Source of the DNA: JBCBKU01 sp965267475
GTDB lineage: Bacteria > Pseudomonadota > Alphaproteobacteria > Rhodobacterales > Rhodobacteraceae
DNA length: 64,000 nucleotides
Direction: 5' to 3'
Assembly (NCBI GenBank): GCA_965267475.1
Contig: OZ254079.1
Coordinates: 1,736,001-1,800,000 of the forward strand
Shown: positions 16,693-26,024 of the stretch, one piece after another
How the letters are laid out: every line of letters starts with the position of its first letter
How positions within the stretch are numbered: position 1 is the first letter of the stretch
The notes under the pieces: model-generated
Databases searched by the model: none
The model's input: the letters and a program-made list of their open reading frames with translations, nothing else
What the model was told of the DNA's origin: nothing
Position numbers and translations under genes: made by a program

Positions 16693-18119
16693 CATCAGAG
16701 GATCGCCGCGCCCTGATCTGGGGCGCATTGGCTGTGGTGGCTTTGACCCTCTGGCGGGCTGCGGGCTTCGCCTTTGCCGAGGTCGATCTTTTCGTCGATG
16801 AAGCGCAATACTGGCTGTGGGGGAAAGAGCCCGCCTTCGGCTATTTCTCGAAACCGCCGATGGTGGGCTGGGCGATTGCGGCCTCGACGGGGATTTCCGG
16901 AAGTGATGCGCCCTTCTGGATCCGGCTTCCGGCACCGATTGGATACGGGGCCGCCGCGATCTTCCTGATGCTGGCGGCGGCTCGGCTTTGGCCCGCACGT
17001 CAGGCGGCCTGGGTCGGGATCGGTTTCGCCGCCTTGCCCGGTATCGCGCTTCTGACGCTTTTCATTTCGACCGACGCGCTTTTGCTGCCGTTCTTCGCGC
17101 TTGGGATCCTTGCGTTGACAGCGCTGCGCGATGGGCCCTCAACCGGCTGGGCCGCGACCCTTGGGGCCGCGATCGGGCTGGGCCTAATGTCGAAATACGC
17201 GATGATCTATTTCCCCGTGCTCGCAGGGGCCGTCGTCCTTTTGGTGCCCGGCTGGCGGATCAGTTGGCGCGAAACGGCGGTTGCCGGGGCGGTGGCGGCT
17301 TTGATCGCGCTGCCCAATCTGTTCTGGAACCTGTCGAACGGGTTCATCACGTTCGCCCACACGGCTGGAAATGCGGGCTGGGCAGGGATCCGATGGAACT
17401 GGTCGGGCATGGTCGAGTTCGTGGCCATCCAGCTTGTTGCCATGGGGCCCGTTTTTGCGTTGGCTTTCCTGTGGCTTCTTCTGGCCCGGGCACGGGGTGC
17501 CGAACCAGGGGGGCGCCCGGCGCTGATCCTGTTCTCTCTGCCGATCTTCCTTGCGATTGCCGGGCAGGCGCTGATCGAAGAGGCCAATGGCAACTGGGCG
17601 GCGCCTGCCTTCCTGGGTGCCATGGCCCTGGCCGTGCCCTGGGTCGCCGGGGCGGGTCGCATCTGGCTGGCCCTGGCGCTTGTTCCGAACGCGCTGGTAT
17701 CGCTGGCCCTACCGGTTTTTATGATCTTTCCCGATGCCGCGCGGATCGGAAACGACAACCTGTTCCGGCGGATCTTCGGGATAGCAGAATTATCTGCCAC
17801 TGTACTCGACACCGCCCGCGACGAGGGGGTCGCCGCCGTCGTGTCGAATGACCGGCGCATGTTGGCGGATCTGACCTATCGCGCCTGGGGAGGGGAGACT
17901 GCGGTTCTGGCATTTCCCCCCGCTGGTCCCCCGTCTAGCCATTACCAACTGACACGCCCGGTGCCCGAAGGGACGGCCCCGGTTTTGATCCTGACCGCTG
18001 ATCCCTTGCCCGAAACATGCGCTGACGCGGCGCGGCTTCTCATCGACCATGCGCCCGGCACGGGTGCGTTCCGCAAAGGCGGTCTACAGCTTTACCGTTC
18101 CGATCTGCCTTGCTGGTGA
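16674..18119 (+). CDS. Second GT83/GT39-like membrane glycosyltransferase
   Basis: A 481-residue polytopic protein related to the preceding one but with its own loop signature: VDEAQYWLWGKEPAFGYFSKPPMVGW (DEAQYW is usual in GT39-like proteins). It has about nine hydrophobic helices and a C-terminal soluble domain. The likely ATG at 16674 lies inside the 3' end of the previous gene (19-base overlap). Two such enzymes in tandem suggest sequential decoration of one lipid-linked acceptor or two acceptors sharing a donor. Confidence 0.82.
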   Translation: MRRDPVTSEDRRALIWGALAVVALTLWRAAGFAFAEVDLFVDEAQYWLWGKEPAFGYFSKPPMVGWAIAASTGISGSDAPFWIRLPAPIGYGAAAIFLMLAAARLWPARQAAWVGIGFAALPGIALLTLFISTDALLLPFFALGILALTALRDGPSTGWAATLGAAIGLGLMSKYAMIYFPVLAGAVVLLVPGWRISWRETAVAGAVAALIALPNLFWNLSNGFITFAHTAGNAGWAGIRWNWSGMVEFVAIQLVAMGPVFALAFLWLLLARARGAEPGGRPALILFSLPIFLAIAGQALIEEANGNWAAPAFLGAMALAVPWVAGAGRIWLALALVPNALVSLALPVFMIFPDAARIGNDNLFRRIFGIAELSATVLDTARDEGVAAVVSNDRRMLADLTYRAWGGETAVLAFPPAGPPSSHYQLTRPVPEGTAPVLILTADPLPETCADAARLLIDHAPGTGAFRKGGLQLYRSDLPCW

Positions 18120-18148
18120 GCCCGCGCAGGACCGCGTAAAGACATCGC

Positions 18149-19204
18149 ATGGGGTACTCGATCGACACATTGGCAGACGCGTTCGCGCATGGGTTTGACG
18201 ATGTGATCGACGTGCGCTCCCCGTCCGAGTTCGCCGAAGATCATATGCCGGGCGCCATTAGTCTTCCGGTGCTGGATGATACCGAACGGGCCAAGGTGGG
18301 CACGATCTATGTGCAGGAAAGCCCGTTTCTGGCGCGCAAGCTGGGCGCCGCACTTGTGTCGCGAAACGCCGCCCGGCATCTGGAAGGCCCATTGCGTGAC
18401 CGCGACGGCGGCTGGCGGCCCTTGGTCTATTGCTGGCGGGGCGGGCAACGGTCGGGGTCTTTTGCCTCGATCCTTCAGGCGATCGGCTGGCGCGTCGACG
18501 TGGTTGAGGGCGGTTATCGCAGCTATCGCCGTGTGGTGCAGGCGGCCCTGTATGAGACGCCCTGGCCGGGGCAAGTTGTCTTGCTGGACGGAAACACGGG
18601 CACCGCCAAGACCGAGCTTCTGGGTCTCTTGGCACGTCGCGGCGTGCAAACCCTTGATCTGGAAGGGTTGGCGGGCCATCGCGGGTCATACCTGGGCGGG
18701 CTGTCCGCTGCGCAACCAAGCCAAAAGGCCTTTGAGACCGGCATCGCGCAGGTGTTGGCGGCACTGGACCACAGGCGACCGCTGGTGGTCGAGGCGGAGT
18801 CGAACAAGATCGGTCAGCGGATCATCCCACCATCGCTTTGGAAGGCCATGCGGGACGCCCCGCGGATCGAGGTGCAGGCGCCTGTCACGGCACGCGCGGG
18901 TTATCTTGCGGAGGCCTATCGCGATCTCACAGCCGATCCCCGCGAACTTGCCGCCCGGCTCGACCGGCTGATCCCGCATGTGGGCCATGACCGCGTGGAC
19001 ATGTGGAAGGGGCTGGTCGGGTCTGGCGGATACCACGCGCTCGCGACGGATCTGGTCGAGGCCCATTACGATCCGGCCTACCGGCGGGCACGCCGAAAAG
19101 GCGCGGGCATTTCGGTTCAAGTCCGGACGGCAATGCTGGATCCCGACGGTCTCGGTGGTCTTGCAGATCGGATTGCCGCGCTGGACATCCTTAATCCCAG
19201 ATGA
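18149..19204 (+). CDS. selU: tRNA 2-selenouridine synthase
   Basis: Exchanges sulfur for selenium at position 34 of certain tRNAs using selenophosphate (also called MnmH/YbbB). The 351-residue protein has an N-terminal rhodanese domain with the active-site loop CWRGGQRSG (Cys95) and a C-terminal P-loop GNTGTAKT (148-155), the expected two-domain order. The invariant YRSYRR segment lies between. It converges with, and overlaps by 14 bases, the gene for the selenium donor enzyme SelD. Confidence 0.93.
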   Translation: MGYSIDTLADAFAHGFDDVIDVRSPSEFAEDHMPGAISLPVLDDTERAKVGTIYVQESPFLARKLGAALVSRNAARHLEGPLRDRDGGWRPLVYCWRGGQRSGSFASILQAIGWRVDVVEGGYRSYRRVVQAALYETPWPGQVVLLDGNTGTAKTELLGLLARRGVQTLDLEGLAGHRGSYLGGLSAAQPSQKAFETGIAQVLAALDHRRPLVVEAESNKIGQRIIPPSLWKAMRDAPRIEVQAPVTARAGYLAEAYRDLTADPRELAARLDRLIPHVGHDRVDMWKGLVGSGGYHALATDLVEAHYDPAYRRARRKGAGISVQVRTAMLDPDGLGGLADRIAALDILNPR

Positions 19205-21311
19205 TCGCGGGCGGTCCATCCCGGACCTTGCCGATCCGGACGGCTTGATGTCCGAGATCGCGTAGCCGGGTTTCAAGATCCGCCGCCTGATCTTCGGGCA
19301 CCGAAGCCAGGACACCACCGGCGGTCTGCGGGTCGAACATTAAAGCCGTGCGCGCGTCATCGCGATGGATGCCGGGCACCGCGGTCTGGTTGCCCGCAAA
19401 AAGCGATGACCTGATGCCCGCTTCGGCCAGCGCCAATACGCCGGGCATGATCGGGACCGACGACAGGTCAACTGATGCCGCAACGCCGGACGCTTGAAGC
19501 ATCCGCCACAGATGTCCGGCGAGCCCGAACCCGGTCACATCCGTCATCGCATGGGCCCCGGCCAACACTGCGGCCGCATCGCCTTGCGACGCTTGAAGCA
19601 GGGCCCAAAGCGCCGCCACGTCCGCGCCGCGCGTCGCGCCGGCCATTTCACCCGCCAGAAGCGTCCCGGAGCCGATCGCCCGGGTCAGGATCAGGACGTC
19701 GCCGGTCTTAGCACCGCCCAGCGTGACCGGCTTGGCCTTTGGAACGCCGGTGATGGTCAAACCCAGCGAGAATTCGGCCCCCGTCGTTGTGTGACCGCCA
19801 ATGATCTCGGCGCCTTCCTCGGCCAGGGTCATGCGGGTCGCGGCCACGACCTCGCCCAGCCAGTCGCGCTGCAGCGCTTCGGACAATGGGGGGAGGACCG
19901 GCGACACAAGCGCCGTATCGGGCCGCGCGCCCATGGCCCAGATGTCGCCCAACGCGTGAAGTGTGGCGATCCGCGCGAAAACGGCAGGGTCATCGGTGAT
20001 CGAACGCAGGGTATCGGTGGTGATCACGCGCCCGCCGCCTGGGAGGATCGCAGCGTCATCCCCCGCACGATCAAGGCCCGAGATCGCTCCGTCCAATACT
20101 GATGGCGCAACCTTGGCGCCGCAACCGGCGCAGGTGGGCGGACCGCTTAAGGCTTCGCGCAATCCCAGTGCGGCGGCCGTATCAGGTGCTTCGATCTGAC
20201 CCATCATGGGAAGAACGTTCAGACGGTTCATGAAGGTCTGGTCGATCCGGTCTTTCCAACGCCAGACCCAGTTGCCTGTGACTGCACGGCCCCATTTCAG
20301 GGCGACAGCGCGTTTTTCCCCCAGAGAGATCAGCTTCAGAAAGTCCGATTGCGGCTTGAAGGGCCAGGCTTGGCGGCCCGTGACCGCGGCACGAAGATTG
20401 GTCGTCAGAACCGGTGCGGCGCGCACGGCAAAAACCCCGGCCTTGGGGCGCGGGGTGCCAGAGAGATGGACGCAATCCCCCGCAGCGAATACCGATGGGT
20501 CGGACGTGCGGAGATACCTGTCGACAATCAGATACCCGTTTTCGGTCCGAAGTCCTGTATTGGCCAACCAGTCCGGTGCGCGCACCCCGGCGGCGCCAAC
20601 AGTGAAGGTGGACGCGACGCGTTCGCCCCCGTCCACCGTTATGCTTTCGGTACCAACGGCCCTTGGCTCCACGCCTTCAAGAACCGTTATTCCGGACGCC
20701 GCCAGCGCGTCGCGCACCGGCTTGGCAGCGGCGCCAAGCCCGCTTAGCGCCGCGTCGGGTTCGATGATCGTGATCTTCGCCGGATGCCCTGCCGACTTCA
20801 GGGCGAAGCCCATGGCCAGCGCAAGCTCGGCTCCGGCCACGCCGCCGCCAAGAACGCCAATAGGCCCGCCGCCTTTCGCCAGGAAGGCGGTCCAGCGATC
20901 CGCGAAGGGACCGAGCGGCTTGGCCGGGATGCCATGTTCGGCAAAACCATCGAGGTCAGGCAAGACCCCGACCGCGCCCACGTTGATCGACAACGTGTCA
21001 TAGCGGAGCCTGCGCCCGCCTTTCAGGATTACGTGCTTAGTGTCTGTGTCGACGCCCTCGGCAGCGTCCAGGATGATCCGCGCACCTGCGAACCGAGCCA
21101 GCCGGATCAGGTCAATCTCAAGCGCATCGCGGTTGTAATGCCCGGCCACGAACCCCGGAAGCATGCCGGTATAGGGCGCGGTGGGCCCGGGATTGACCAC
21201 CGTCAGACGCAGACCGGGAACCGGCTGCATCCCCAGTTCCCTCAGAACCAGCGCATGGGTGTGGCCGCCGCCCACGAGGACGAGGTCCTGCGTGAGTGGC
21301 AAGGGCATCAT
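19191..21311 (-). CDS. selD: NADH-dehydrogenase-like flavoprotein fused to selenophosphate synthase
   Basis: A 706-residue fusion. Residues 1 to about 375 form a Pyr_redox_2 flavoprotein: LVLVGGGHTHALVLRELG for FAD at the N-terminus and FAAGDCVHLSG at about 290. Residues from about 390 on are SelD, which makes selenophosphate from selenide and ATP. The catalytic GCGAK (Cys397, Lys400) is intact, with TTDTLRSITDDP and GDIWAMGARP. The fusion is known in other bacteria; the flavin half may deliver reduced selenium. ATG 21311 overlaps the upstream stop (ATGA); an ATG at 21323 is possible. With SelU opposite and no selA/selB in view, its known use here is tRNA selenation. Confidence 0.93.
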   Translation of the reverse strand: MMPLPLTQDLVLVGGGHTHALVLRELGMQPVPGLRLTVVNPGPTAPYTGMLPGFVAGHYNRDALEIDLIRLARFAGARIILDAAEGVDTDTKHVILKGGRRLRYDTLSINVGAVGVLPDLDGFAEHGIPAKPLGPFADRWTAFLAKGGGPIGVLGGGVAGAELALAMGFALKSAGHPAKITIIEPDAALSGLGAAAKPVRDALAASGITVLEGVEPRAVGTESITVDGGERVASTFTVGAAGVRAPDWLANTGLRTENGYLIVDRYLRTSDPSVFAAGDCVHLSGTPRPKAGVFAVRAAPVLTTNLRAAVTGRQAWPFKPQSDFLKLISLGEKRAVALKWGRAVTGNWVWRWKDRIDQTFMNRLNVLPMMGQIEAPDTAAALGLREALSGPPTCAGCGAKVAPSVLDGAISGLDRAGDDAAILPGGGRVITTDTLRSITDDPAVFARIATLHALGDIWAMGARPDTALVSPVLPPLSEALQRDWLGEVVAATRMTLAEEGAEIIGGHTTTGAEFSLGLTITGVPKAKPVTLGGAKTGDVLILTRAIGSGTLLAGEMAGATRGADVAALWALLQASQGDAAAVLAGAHAMTDVTGFGLAGHLWRMLQASGVAASVDLSSVPIMPGVLALAEAGIRSSLFAGNQTAVPGIHRDDARTALMFDPQTAGGVLASVPEDQAADLETRLRDLGHQAVRIGKVRDGPPAIIWD

Positions 21312-21859
21312 GGCGCGATCCATTGCCCCACGAAGTTTTCAGAGCGCCGGAAAATGGCCCGCGCATGGAATGGATTGCCGAGCTTCAGTGTTTCGATTTC
21401 GTCAACAATCAACGTCAAACATAGAAACCTTGCGTAATCTGGTGACAGAATTCTGCTATTCGGTGCGTCGATCGGTTCGCCCGGCGTGCTGCCCCCGTAT
21501 CCGTTCTTCGGACGGTCGGGCAGGGCATCCCAGATTTCGCGCGGGCCTTGCGCCGCTTCCACCTTGCCCCGAAGACGGATCTGTACCTGATCCGCGGCGT
21601 CCCAGATCAAGGCGGTTGCGCGGGGCTGCTCGCGCAGTTCTGCGACTTTCCGGGTTGCCGCGTCAGTGAAGAAGGTCAGCGTGCCCGCGTCGTGATCCGC
21701 ACCCCGCAGGACGAGCATGCGCGCTTCACCCCCGCCGGATGTGCCAACAGTGGCCAATGCCACGAAGCGGGCTGGCGCCGCGGGATCACCGACGCCGGCG
21801 ACCACTCGTGTCCACGCGTCCTTTAGCGTGTCCTGCAACCCGGGCTGGGTTTCATTCAT
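21308..21859 (-). CDS. Pyridoxamine 5'-phosphate oxidase-like FMN-binding protein (Alr4036-type)
   Basis: A 183-residue split-barrel flavoprotein. The pattern ARFVALATVG, ARMLVLRGAD, LTFFTDAATRKVAELREQPRA and a later QVQIRLRGKVE is the PNPOx fold. The family's substrate is not generally known; it is not a canonical PdxH (the C-terminal PdxH dimer motif is absent). It lies between the AttH-like gene (8-base overlap) and selD (4-base overlap), so all are probably on one transcript. Confidence 0.83.
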   Translation of the reverse strand: MNETQPGLQDTLKDAWTRVVAGVGDPAAPARFVALATVGTSGGGEARMLVLRGADHDAGTLTFFTDAATRKVAELREQPRATALIWDAADQVQIRLRGKVEAAQGPREIWDALPDRPKNGYGGSTPGEPIDAPNSRILSPDYARFLCLTLIVDEIETLKLGNPFHARAIFRRSENFVGQWIAP

Positions 21860-22901
21860 ACCCCGTCATCTCCAGATAGCCGCGGCCCTTATGGCTCCCT
21901 GCCACAAAGACGGGCCCTTCCCAATAGGGGACGGCCGTCGACATCCAGGATTGCGGGTTGATTGCGGTCAATTCCACTTGAACACCCCTTTCGGGCAGGC
22001 CCACGGCCCAGGCGGTGGGGACATCGCGGCCCTGAACCCTGGTGATCCGGGTGGCCGTTGCCGTCAACGCACCTTCGGGCAGTGGCGTCGGTGTCCCGTC
22101 GGGGTCAATCCAGGTGCCGACGATGTAGGCGTCGCCGGACCGGTCCCGCAGTCGATATCCCATCAGCTTTTCACCGCCATCGAGATGGAGCGAAAACCAG
22201 TCCCAGCCGGTCTGGGTCTCGGTCAGGGGTTGCGAGGACCATTCCCGGTCTAGCCATCCTTGCCCCGTCACCTCAACCGGTCCGTCCGGCAGGTTCAACA
22301 CGCCTGAGACGTCATAGAAAGGCTGGGAATAGTAGTGGCTGGCTTGACCGGCTTCGGACTTCACCGAAAAGCCCTGGGCGCCTTGTGGAACGAAGGGCCG
22401 GTCCGCTGAAAACTGAAGATCATACGAAAAATCAGTGCCTTGCGCCGTGATGTTGACATCTGAAAGCGATGTGCCTTGCATCGTCCAGTCGTCGATCCAG
22501 GCCTGAAAGGGCTGGGCCACGACGCCCGCCTGGCCAATCCCGCCCCGGGCAAAGCGTTCGGCCACGAAATGCGCCTCGGGCGTCGAGACAGCGGCATGGC
22601 CCATCCAGGCTTGCGGGCTGGCCCAGCCTTCGGCTTCGCCCGGACGCACAGCGGACCGGAAGAGCGTCCATTGAATGCCATAGTCGCGGCCATCGGCACC
22701 CGTCAGATTGGCCGTGACATACCACCACTCGATCCGGAAATCCGGGTGGGGGCCGTGATCTTCGGGAAACACGAAACGCGTGTCCGGATCAGGAAGCGCG
22801 AAGCCTTCGGGATCCTGGCCCATCCCGGCAAACCCCTGCGCGGTCGCGGACAAGGGCAACATCGCAAAAATCAGGATGAAGATCAAAGCCTTACCGTTCA
22901 T
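21852..22901 (-). CDS. Secreted AttH/CrtC-like lipocalin-fold protein
   Basis: A 349-residue exported protein with a Sec signal peptide (MNGKALIFILIFAMLPLSATAQG). Seen are the family hallmarks IEWWYVTANL-, QWTLFRS near the N-terminus, and GQGWLDREWSSQPL with WDWFSLHLDGGEKLM further on, typical of AttH and carotenoid 1,2-hydratase relatives. AttH-type proteins accompany FtsX/LolDE-like ABC systems, as here, where the next two genes overlap it. The pathway exports or processes an unknown, probably lipidic, substrate. The ATG at 22901 lies within the 3' end of the permease gene (11-base overlap). Confidence 0.87.
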   Translation of the reverse strand: MNGKALIFILIFAMLPLSATAQGFAGMGQDPEGFALPDPDTRFVFPEDHGPHPDFRIEWWYVTANLTGADGRDYGIQWTLFRSAVRPGEAEGWASPQAWMGHAAVSTPEAHFVAERFARGGIGQAGVVAQPFQAWIDDWTMQGTSLSDVNITAQGTDFSYDLQFSADRPFVPQGAQGFSVKSEAGQASHYYSQPFYDVSGVLNLPDGPVEVTGQGWLDREWSSQPLTETQTGWDWFSLHLDGGEKLMGYRLRDRSGDAYIVGTWIDPDGTPTPLPEGALTATATRITRVQGRDVPTAWAVGLPERGVQVELTAINPQSWMSTAVPYWEGPVFVAGSHKGRGYLEMTGYE

Positions 22902-25290
22902 GGGCGAATACCGATAGCAGCCGAGCCGGAGGAATGCGCGCCAGCCGCAGGGCGGGCCAAAGGCTAGCCAATGCTGCAGCGAGCAATGCCAGGGCGCCAA
23001 GGATCGCCCAGTCGCGCGGGAACAGGAACATGGGCAAGCGCCAGCCAAATGCCTCGACATTGATGACGGCCAGCAGCACCCAGGCAAGGATCAGACCCAC
23101 GGGGATTGCGGCCAGGACGGTCAGAGCGGCCAGGATCAGGGCCCGCAAAAGCTCCAGCCGGGCCAGGCGGGCGCGGGTCAGACCAAGCGCCCAGACTGGC
23201 GCCAGTTGCGGCAAACGCATGGTGGCGAGTGTCAGAAGGCTGGTCAGAATGGCGAACCCGGCCACGGCCAGGGTCAGCACGTTCAACGCGCCGGTGACGG
23301 TGAAGGTGCGGTCAAAAACGTCGATGGAAAACGCCTTCAGCGCGCCTTGATCGATCATGTTTTCCTCGCCCAGGCCGAAATCATTGACCAAGGCATCCAT
23401 CAACGCGGGTGCTTCGTCGGGCGGGAGGCGCAGGCCATATCGCAGGCGTTCGACCTCCGGATAAAGCGCGGTCAACCGGTCCAACCCGATCAGGATCTGG
23501 GTGCGCGCATTGCCATAGTCGGAGTAGACCCCCGCCACCGTCATGTCACCGGCCCGGGGGACCTCAACCACATCGCCGGGCGTAAGACCGGCGCGTCGCG
23601 CCAACTGTTCATTCAGAAGAACACCGTCGCCCGCTGCCACCTGGTCCCAGACATCCGGAAGACCGTTCAGGATTGGCCAGTTGTCGCGATAGGTCGGGTG
23701 GTCGGCAACACCGAAGATCTCGGTCGGATGACCCGCCACATCGCCATCCACGTTCCAGATCGGCAGGACGGCATCGACCCGTCCATCAAGCCACTCGGTC
23801 AGCCTGTCTGCCTGAGCCTCATCCGCCGCCGTCACATAGACCTCGGACGACAAGCGCTGATCGAGATAGCCGGTGAAGGTCAGGCGGAAGCTTTCGACCA
23901 TGGTTCCGACACCGATATTGGCCGCCAGCGCGAGAAGAAGCGCCATGAGGGCAAGCGAAAGCCCGGGCAATTGTTGGCGCGTGTCTGCCCAGAACCATTC
24001 CGCCAAAGGTGTTCGGGCGGTCCGGGACAAGCCGGCAAGGCTGAGTGCCAGCAAAGGGGGCAGGGCGATCGCAGACGCGAGCAGCAGCGCGCCCAGCATC
24101 GTGAAGCCCGCGATCAACCCGCTTCCAAAAGTTGCCGCCATCACCGCAGTCAGGACGAGGCCGAGGGCCACGCCGATCTGCACCCATATCAAACGCTCGG
24201 ACGCCTGAGCCCAGGCCCGAGGACGCGCAGGGGCCAGGACCGGCAAGCGCGCTGTCTTGATCAGGCTGCTGCTGGCGGCCAGAGCGGTTCCGGCCACGGC
24301 GATCCCGATCCCGGCCGCCCACCAGATCGGGCGCAGGGTCAGAGTGCCTTCGACCGTCGCGCCGTAAAGACCACGCAGCGTTGCCGCAACATCGGGCAAA
24401 AGCGCGGCGGCGATCAGATATCCAAGCGCGATGCCTAAGGCGCCCGCGACCAGGGCGATCAGCAAAAGCTCGACCAGAAGGACCAGGATCAAGGTCGCAA
24501 CGGGAAGCCCCAGCGCGCGAAGCGTGCGCAGCATAGGGCGGCGCTGTTCAAAGGCCAATCCGATCGCGCCATGGACGATGAACAGGCCCACGGCAAATGA
24601 CAGAAGCCCAAAGGCCGTCAGGTTCAGGTGGAAACTGTCCGTCAGACGCGCCAGATCGGCCCCTTCGGATGGCGGGCGAATTTCAAAATCTGGCGCGATC
24701 TCAGCCAAGGCGGGTCGGGATTTTGGCTGTTCTGGCAGAATAAGCAGGCGGGACAGGCCGGGGCCCGTATCCAGAAGGGCAGCCGCCCGGGCGATATCGG
24801 CAAAGGCGAGACCGGGCGCCAAACCTTCCGCGTCGCTTGCTGCGATTCCGGCGCCACGAAGACGTTCGGCCGTGGCGGGTGCCGCAAGGATCTCGCCTTC
24901 TGTCAGGAACGCGCCGGGGTCGCCGCCAAGGGCGGCACCGGCTGCGGGTAACGCGGGCAGGGCGGTCAGGGGCTCAATACCCAAAAGCCGGACCCGTCCC
25001 GAGCCGGTGTCCAACCAGCCATCTATCAGAGGTGTAACCTGCCATCCGGCCCGCCTGAGCGCCACGAATTCCGCGACGCTTAGGGCTGCGCCATCGGTTC
25101 GCACGATTTCAGACAATGTCCCACCGACGGCTTCGGCGGCATCATCATAGCTGGCCCGCGCCTCGGCATTGATGGCCTGGACGCCCGACCAAAGCGCCGT
25201 GGCCAAGGCCAGGCCAAGGATCAGCGTCAAAAGCTGAAACGGGTGGCGCCGCCAATGGGACAGCAAAGCGGTCAAAGCGGTCCGGATCAT
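22891..25290 (-). CDS. FtsX-family ABC transporter permease (AttF/LolE-like)
   Basis: A 799-residue inner-membrane protein with the two-half FtsX/MacB_PCD architecture: a first helix at about 18-38, a large periplasmic region, helices near 235-300, a middle helix pair near 370-415, a second periplasmic domain, then three terminal helices (about 670-690, 720-745, 765-785). Such permeases do mechanical transmission or extraction of lipids or lipoproteins rather than ordinary import. Its start overlaps the ATPase stop by four bases, and the AttH-like gene overlaps its end. Confidence 0.88.
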   Translation of the reverse strand: MIRTALTALLSHWRRHPFQLLTLILGLALATALWSGVQAINAEARASYDDAAEAVGGTLSEIVRTDGAALSVAEFVALRRAGWQVTPLIDGWLDTGSGRVRLLGIEPLTALPALPAAGAALGGDPGAFLTEGEILAAPATAERLRGAGIAASDAEGLAPGLAFADIARAAALLDTGPGLSRLLILPEQPKSRPALAEIAPDFEIRPPSEGADLARLTDSFHLNLTAFGLLSFAVGLFIVHGAIGLAFEQRRPMLRTLRALGLPVATLILVLLVELLLIALVAGALGIALGYLIAAALLPDVAATLRGLYGATVEGTLTLRPIWWAAGIGIAVAGTALAASSSLIKTARLPVLAPARPRAWAQASERLIWVQIGVALGLVLTAVMAATFGSGLIAGFTMLGALLLASAIALPPLLALSLAGLSRTARTPLAEWFWADTRQQLPGLSLALMALLLALAANIGVGTMVESFRLTFTGYLDQRLSSEVYVTAADEAQADRLTEWLDGRVDAVLPIWNVDGDVAGHPTEIFGVADHPTYRDNWPILNGLPDVWDQVAAGDGVLLNEQLARRAGLTPGDVVEVPRAGDMTVAGVYSDYGNARTQILIGLDRLTALYPEVERLRYGLRLPPDEAPALMDALVNDFGLGEENMIDQGALKAFSIDVFDRTFTVTGALNVLTLAVAGFAILTSLLTLATMRLPQLAPVWALGLTRARLARLELLRALILAALTVLAAIPVGLILAWVLLAVINVEAFGWRLPMFLFPRDWAILGALALLAAALASLWPALRLARIPPARLLSVFAHER

Positions 25291-25931
25291 GCGACCTGTC
25301 CATGGCTGAGGTGAAGCCGCCGATCCAGACGGGCTGCCAGACGATCGGAATGGGTGACCATCAAAAGGGCGGCGCCTGTATCGGCCACCAGACGCAGCAT
25401 CAGGTCAAGGACGGCGTCGCCCGTCGCCTCGTCCAGATTGCCGGTCGGTTCGTCGGCAAGGACAAGACCCGGGCGCGCGGCAAGCGCGCGTCCGATCGCA
25501 ACCCGTTGTTGCTGCCCGCCTGAGAGCTGTTCGGGATAGTTCTTGGCGACTTGATAGAGGCCCAGCGTTTGGGTCAGCTCATGGGTCCAATTCGCATCGT
25601 ACTGACCCGCAAGCCGGGCCTGGAACGCGATATTGGCCGCCGCCGTCAGCGACGGGATCAGGTTGAATTGTTGGAAAATCACGCCAATGGACCGGCGACG
25701 GAGCGCCGCGCGTCCTGCATCGTCCAACGCGCCGAGATCGGCGCCGTTCACCCGAACCGATCCGGTATCCGCCGTCTCCAACCCAGCGGCGATATGCAGA
25801 AGCGTCGATTTACCGGACCCGCTTTCCCCGGTCAGGGCAAGCGTCTCTCCGGCCGTCAGAGCAAGATCGATGCCCGCCAAAACCTCGGTCTCGCCGAAGG
25901 ATTTTCTGACATTTTTGATGTCCAACAGCAT
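25287..25931 (-). CDS. LolD-like ABC transporter ATP-binding protein
   Basis: A 214-residue ATPase of the MacB/LolD group that powers the adjacent FtsX-like permease. Walker A GESGSGKST (about 35-43), the Q-loop in VIFQQFNLIPSL, signature LSGGQQQRVAIGRAL and Walker B LVLADEPTGNLD are all intact. First gene of a run of overlapping genes reaching selD at 19191. Confidence 0.92.
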   Translation of the reverse strand: MLLDIKNVRKSFGETEVLAGIDLALTAGETLALTGESGSGKSTLLHIAAGLETADTGSVRVNGADLGALDDAGRAALRRRSIGVIFQQFNLIPSLTAAANIAFQARLAGQYDANWTHELTQTLGLYQVAKNYPEQLSGGQQQRVAIGRALAARPGLVLADEPTGNLDEATGDAVLDLMLRLVADTGAALLMVTHSDRLAARLDRRLHLSHGQVA

Positions 25932-25947
25932 GTGGCAATCCCATTCC

Positions 25948-25978
25948 GCCCGCGAGGGTACTTAGCAGCCTCGCGGGC
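25948..25978 (-). terminator. 10-bp stem hairpin after the cytochrome peroxidase gene
   Basis: GCCCGCGAGG (25948-25957) and CCTCGCGGGC (25969-25978) pair perfectly around 11 bases, 47 bases past the stop of the peroxidase gene and 17 before the ATPase start. No T-tract follows on the transcribed strand, so it is either a weak terminator or an mRNA processing/leader element. Confidence 0.45.
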
Positions 25979-26024
25979 AGCGGAAAGGGGAGCCCTGTCG
26001 GTCCGGGCGACGGTCTGGGGCCGC

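Noticed and set aside
15277..16998. 573-codon open frame on the minus strand
   Set aside because: It lies fully antisense to two clear membrane glycosyltransferase genes, is Arg/Pro/Gln-rich without domains, and reflects high-GC codon structure.
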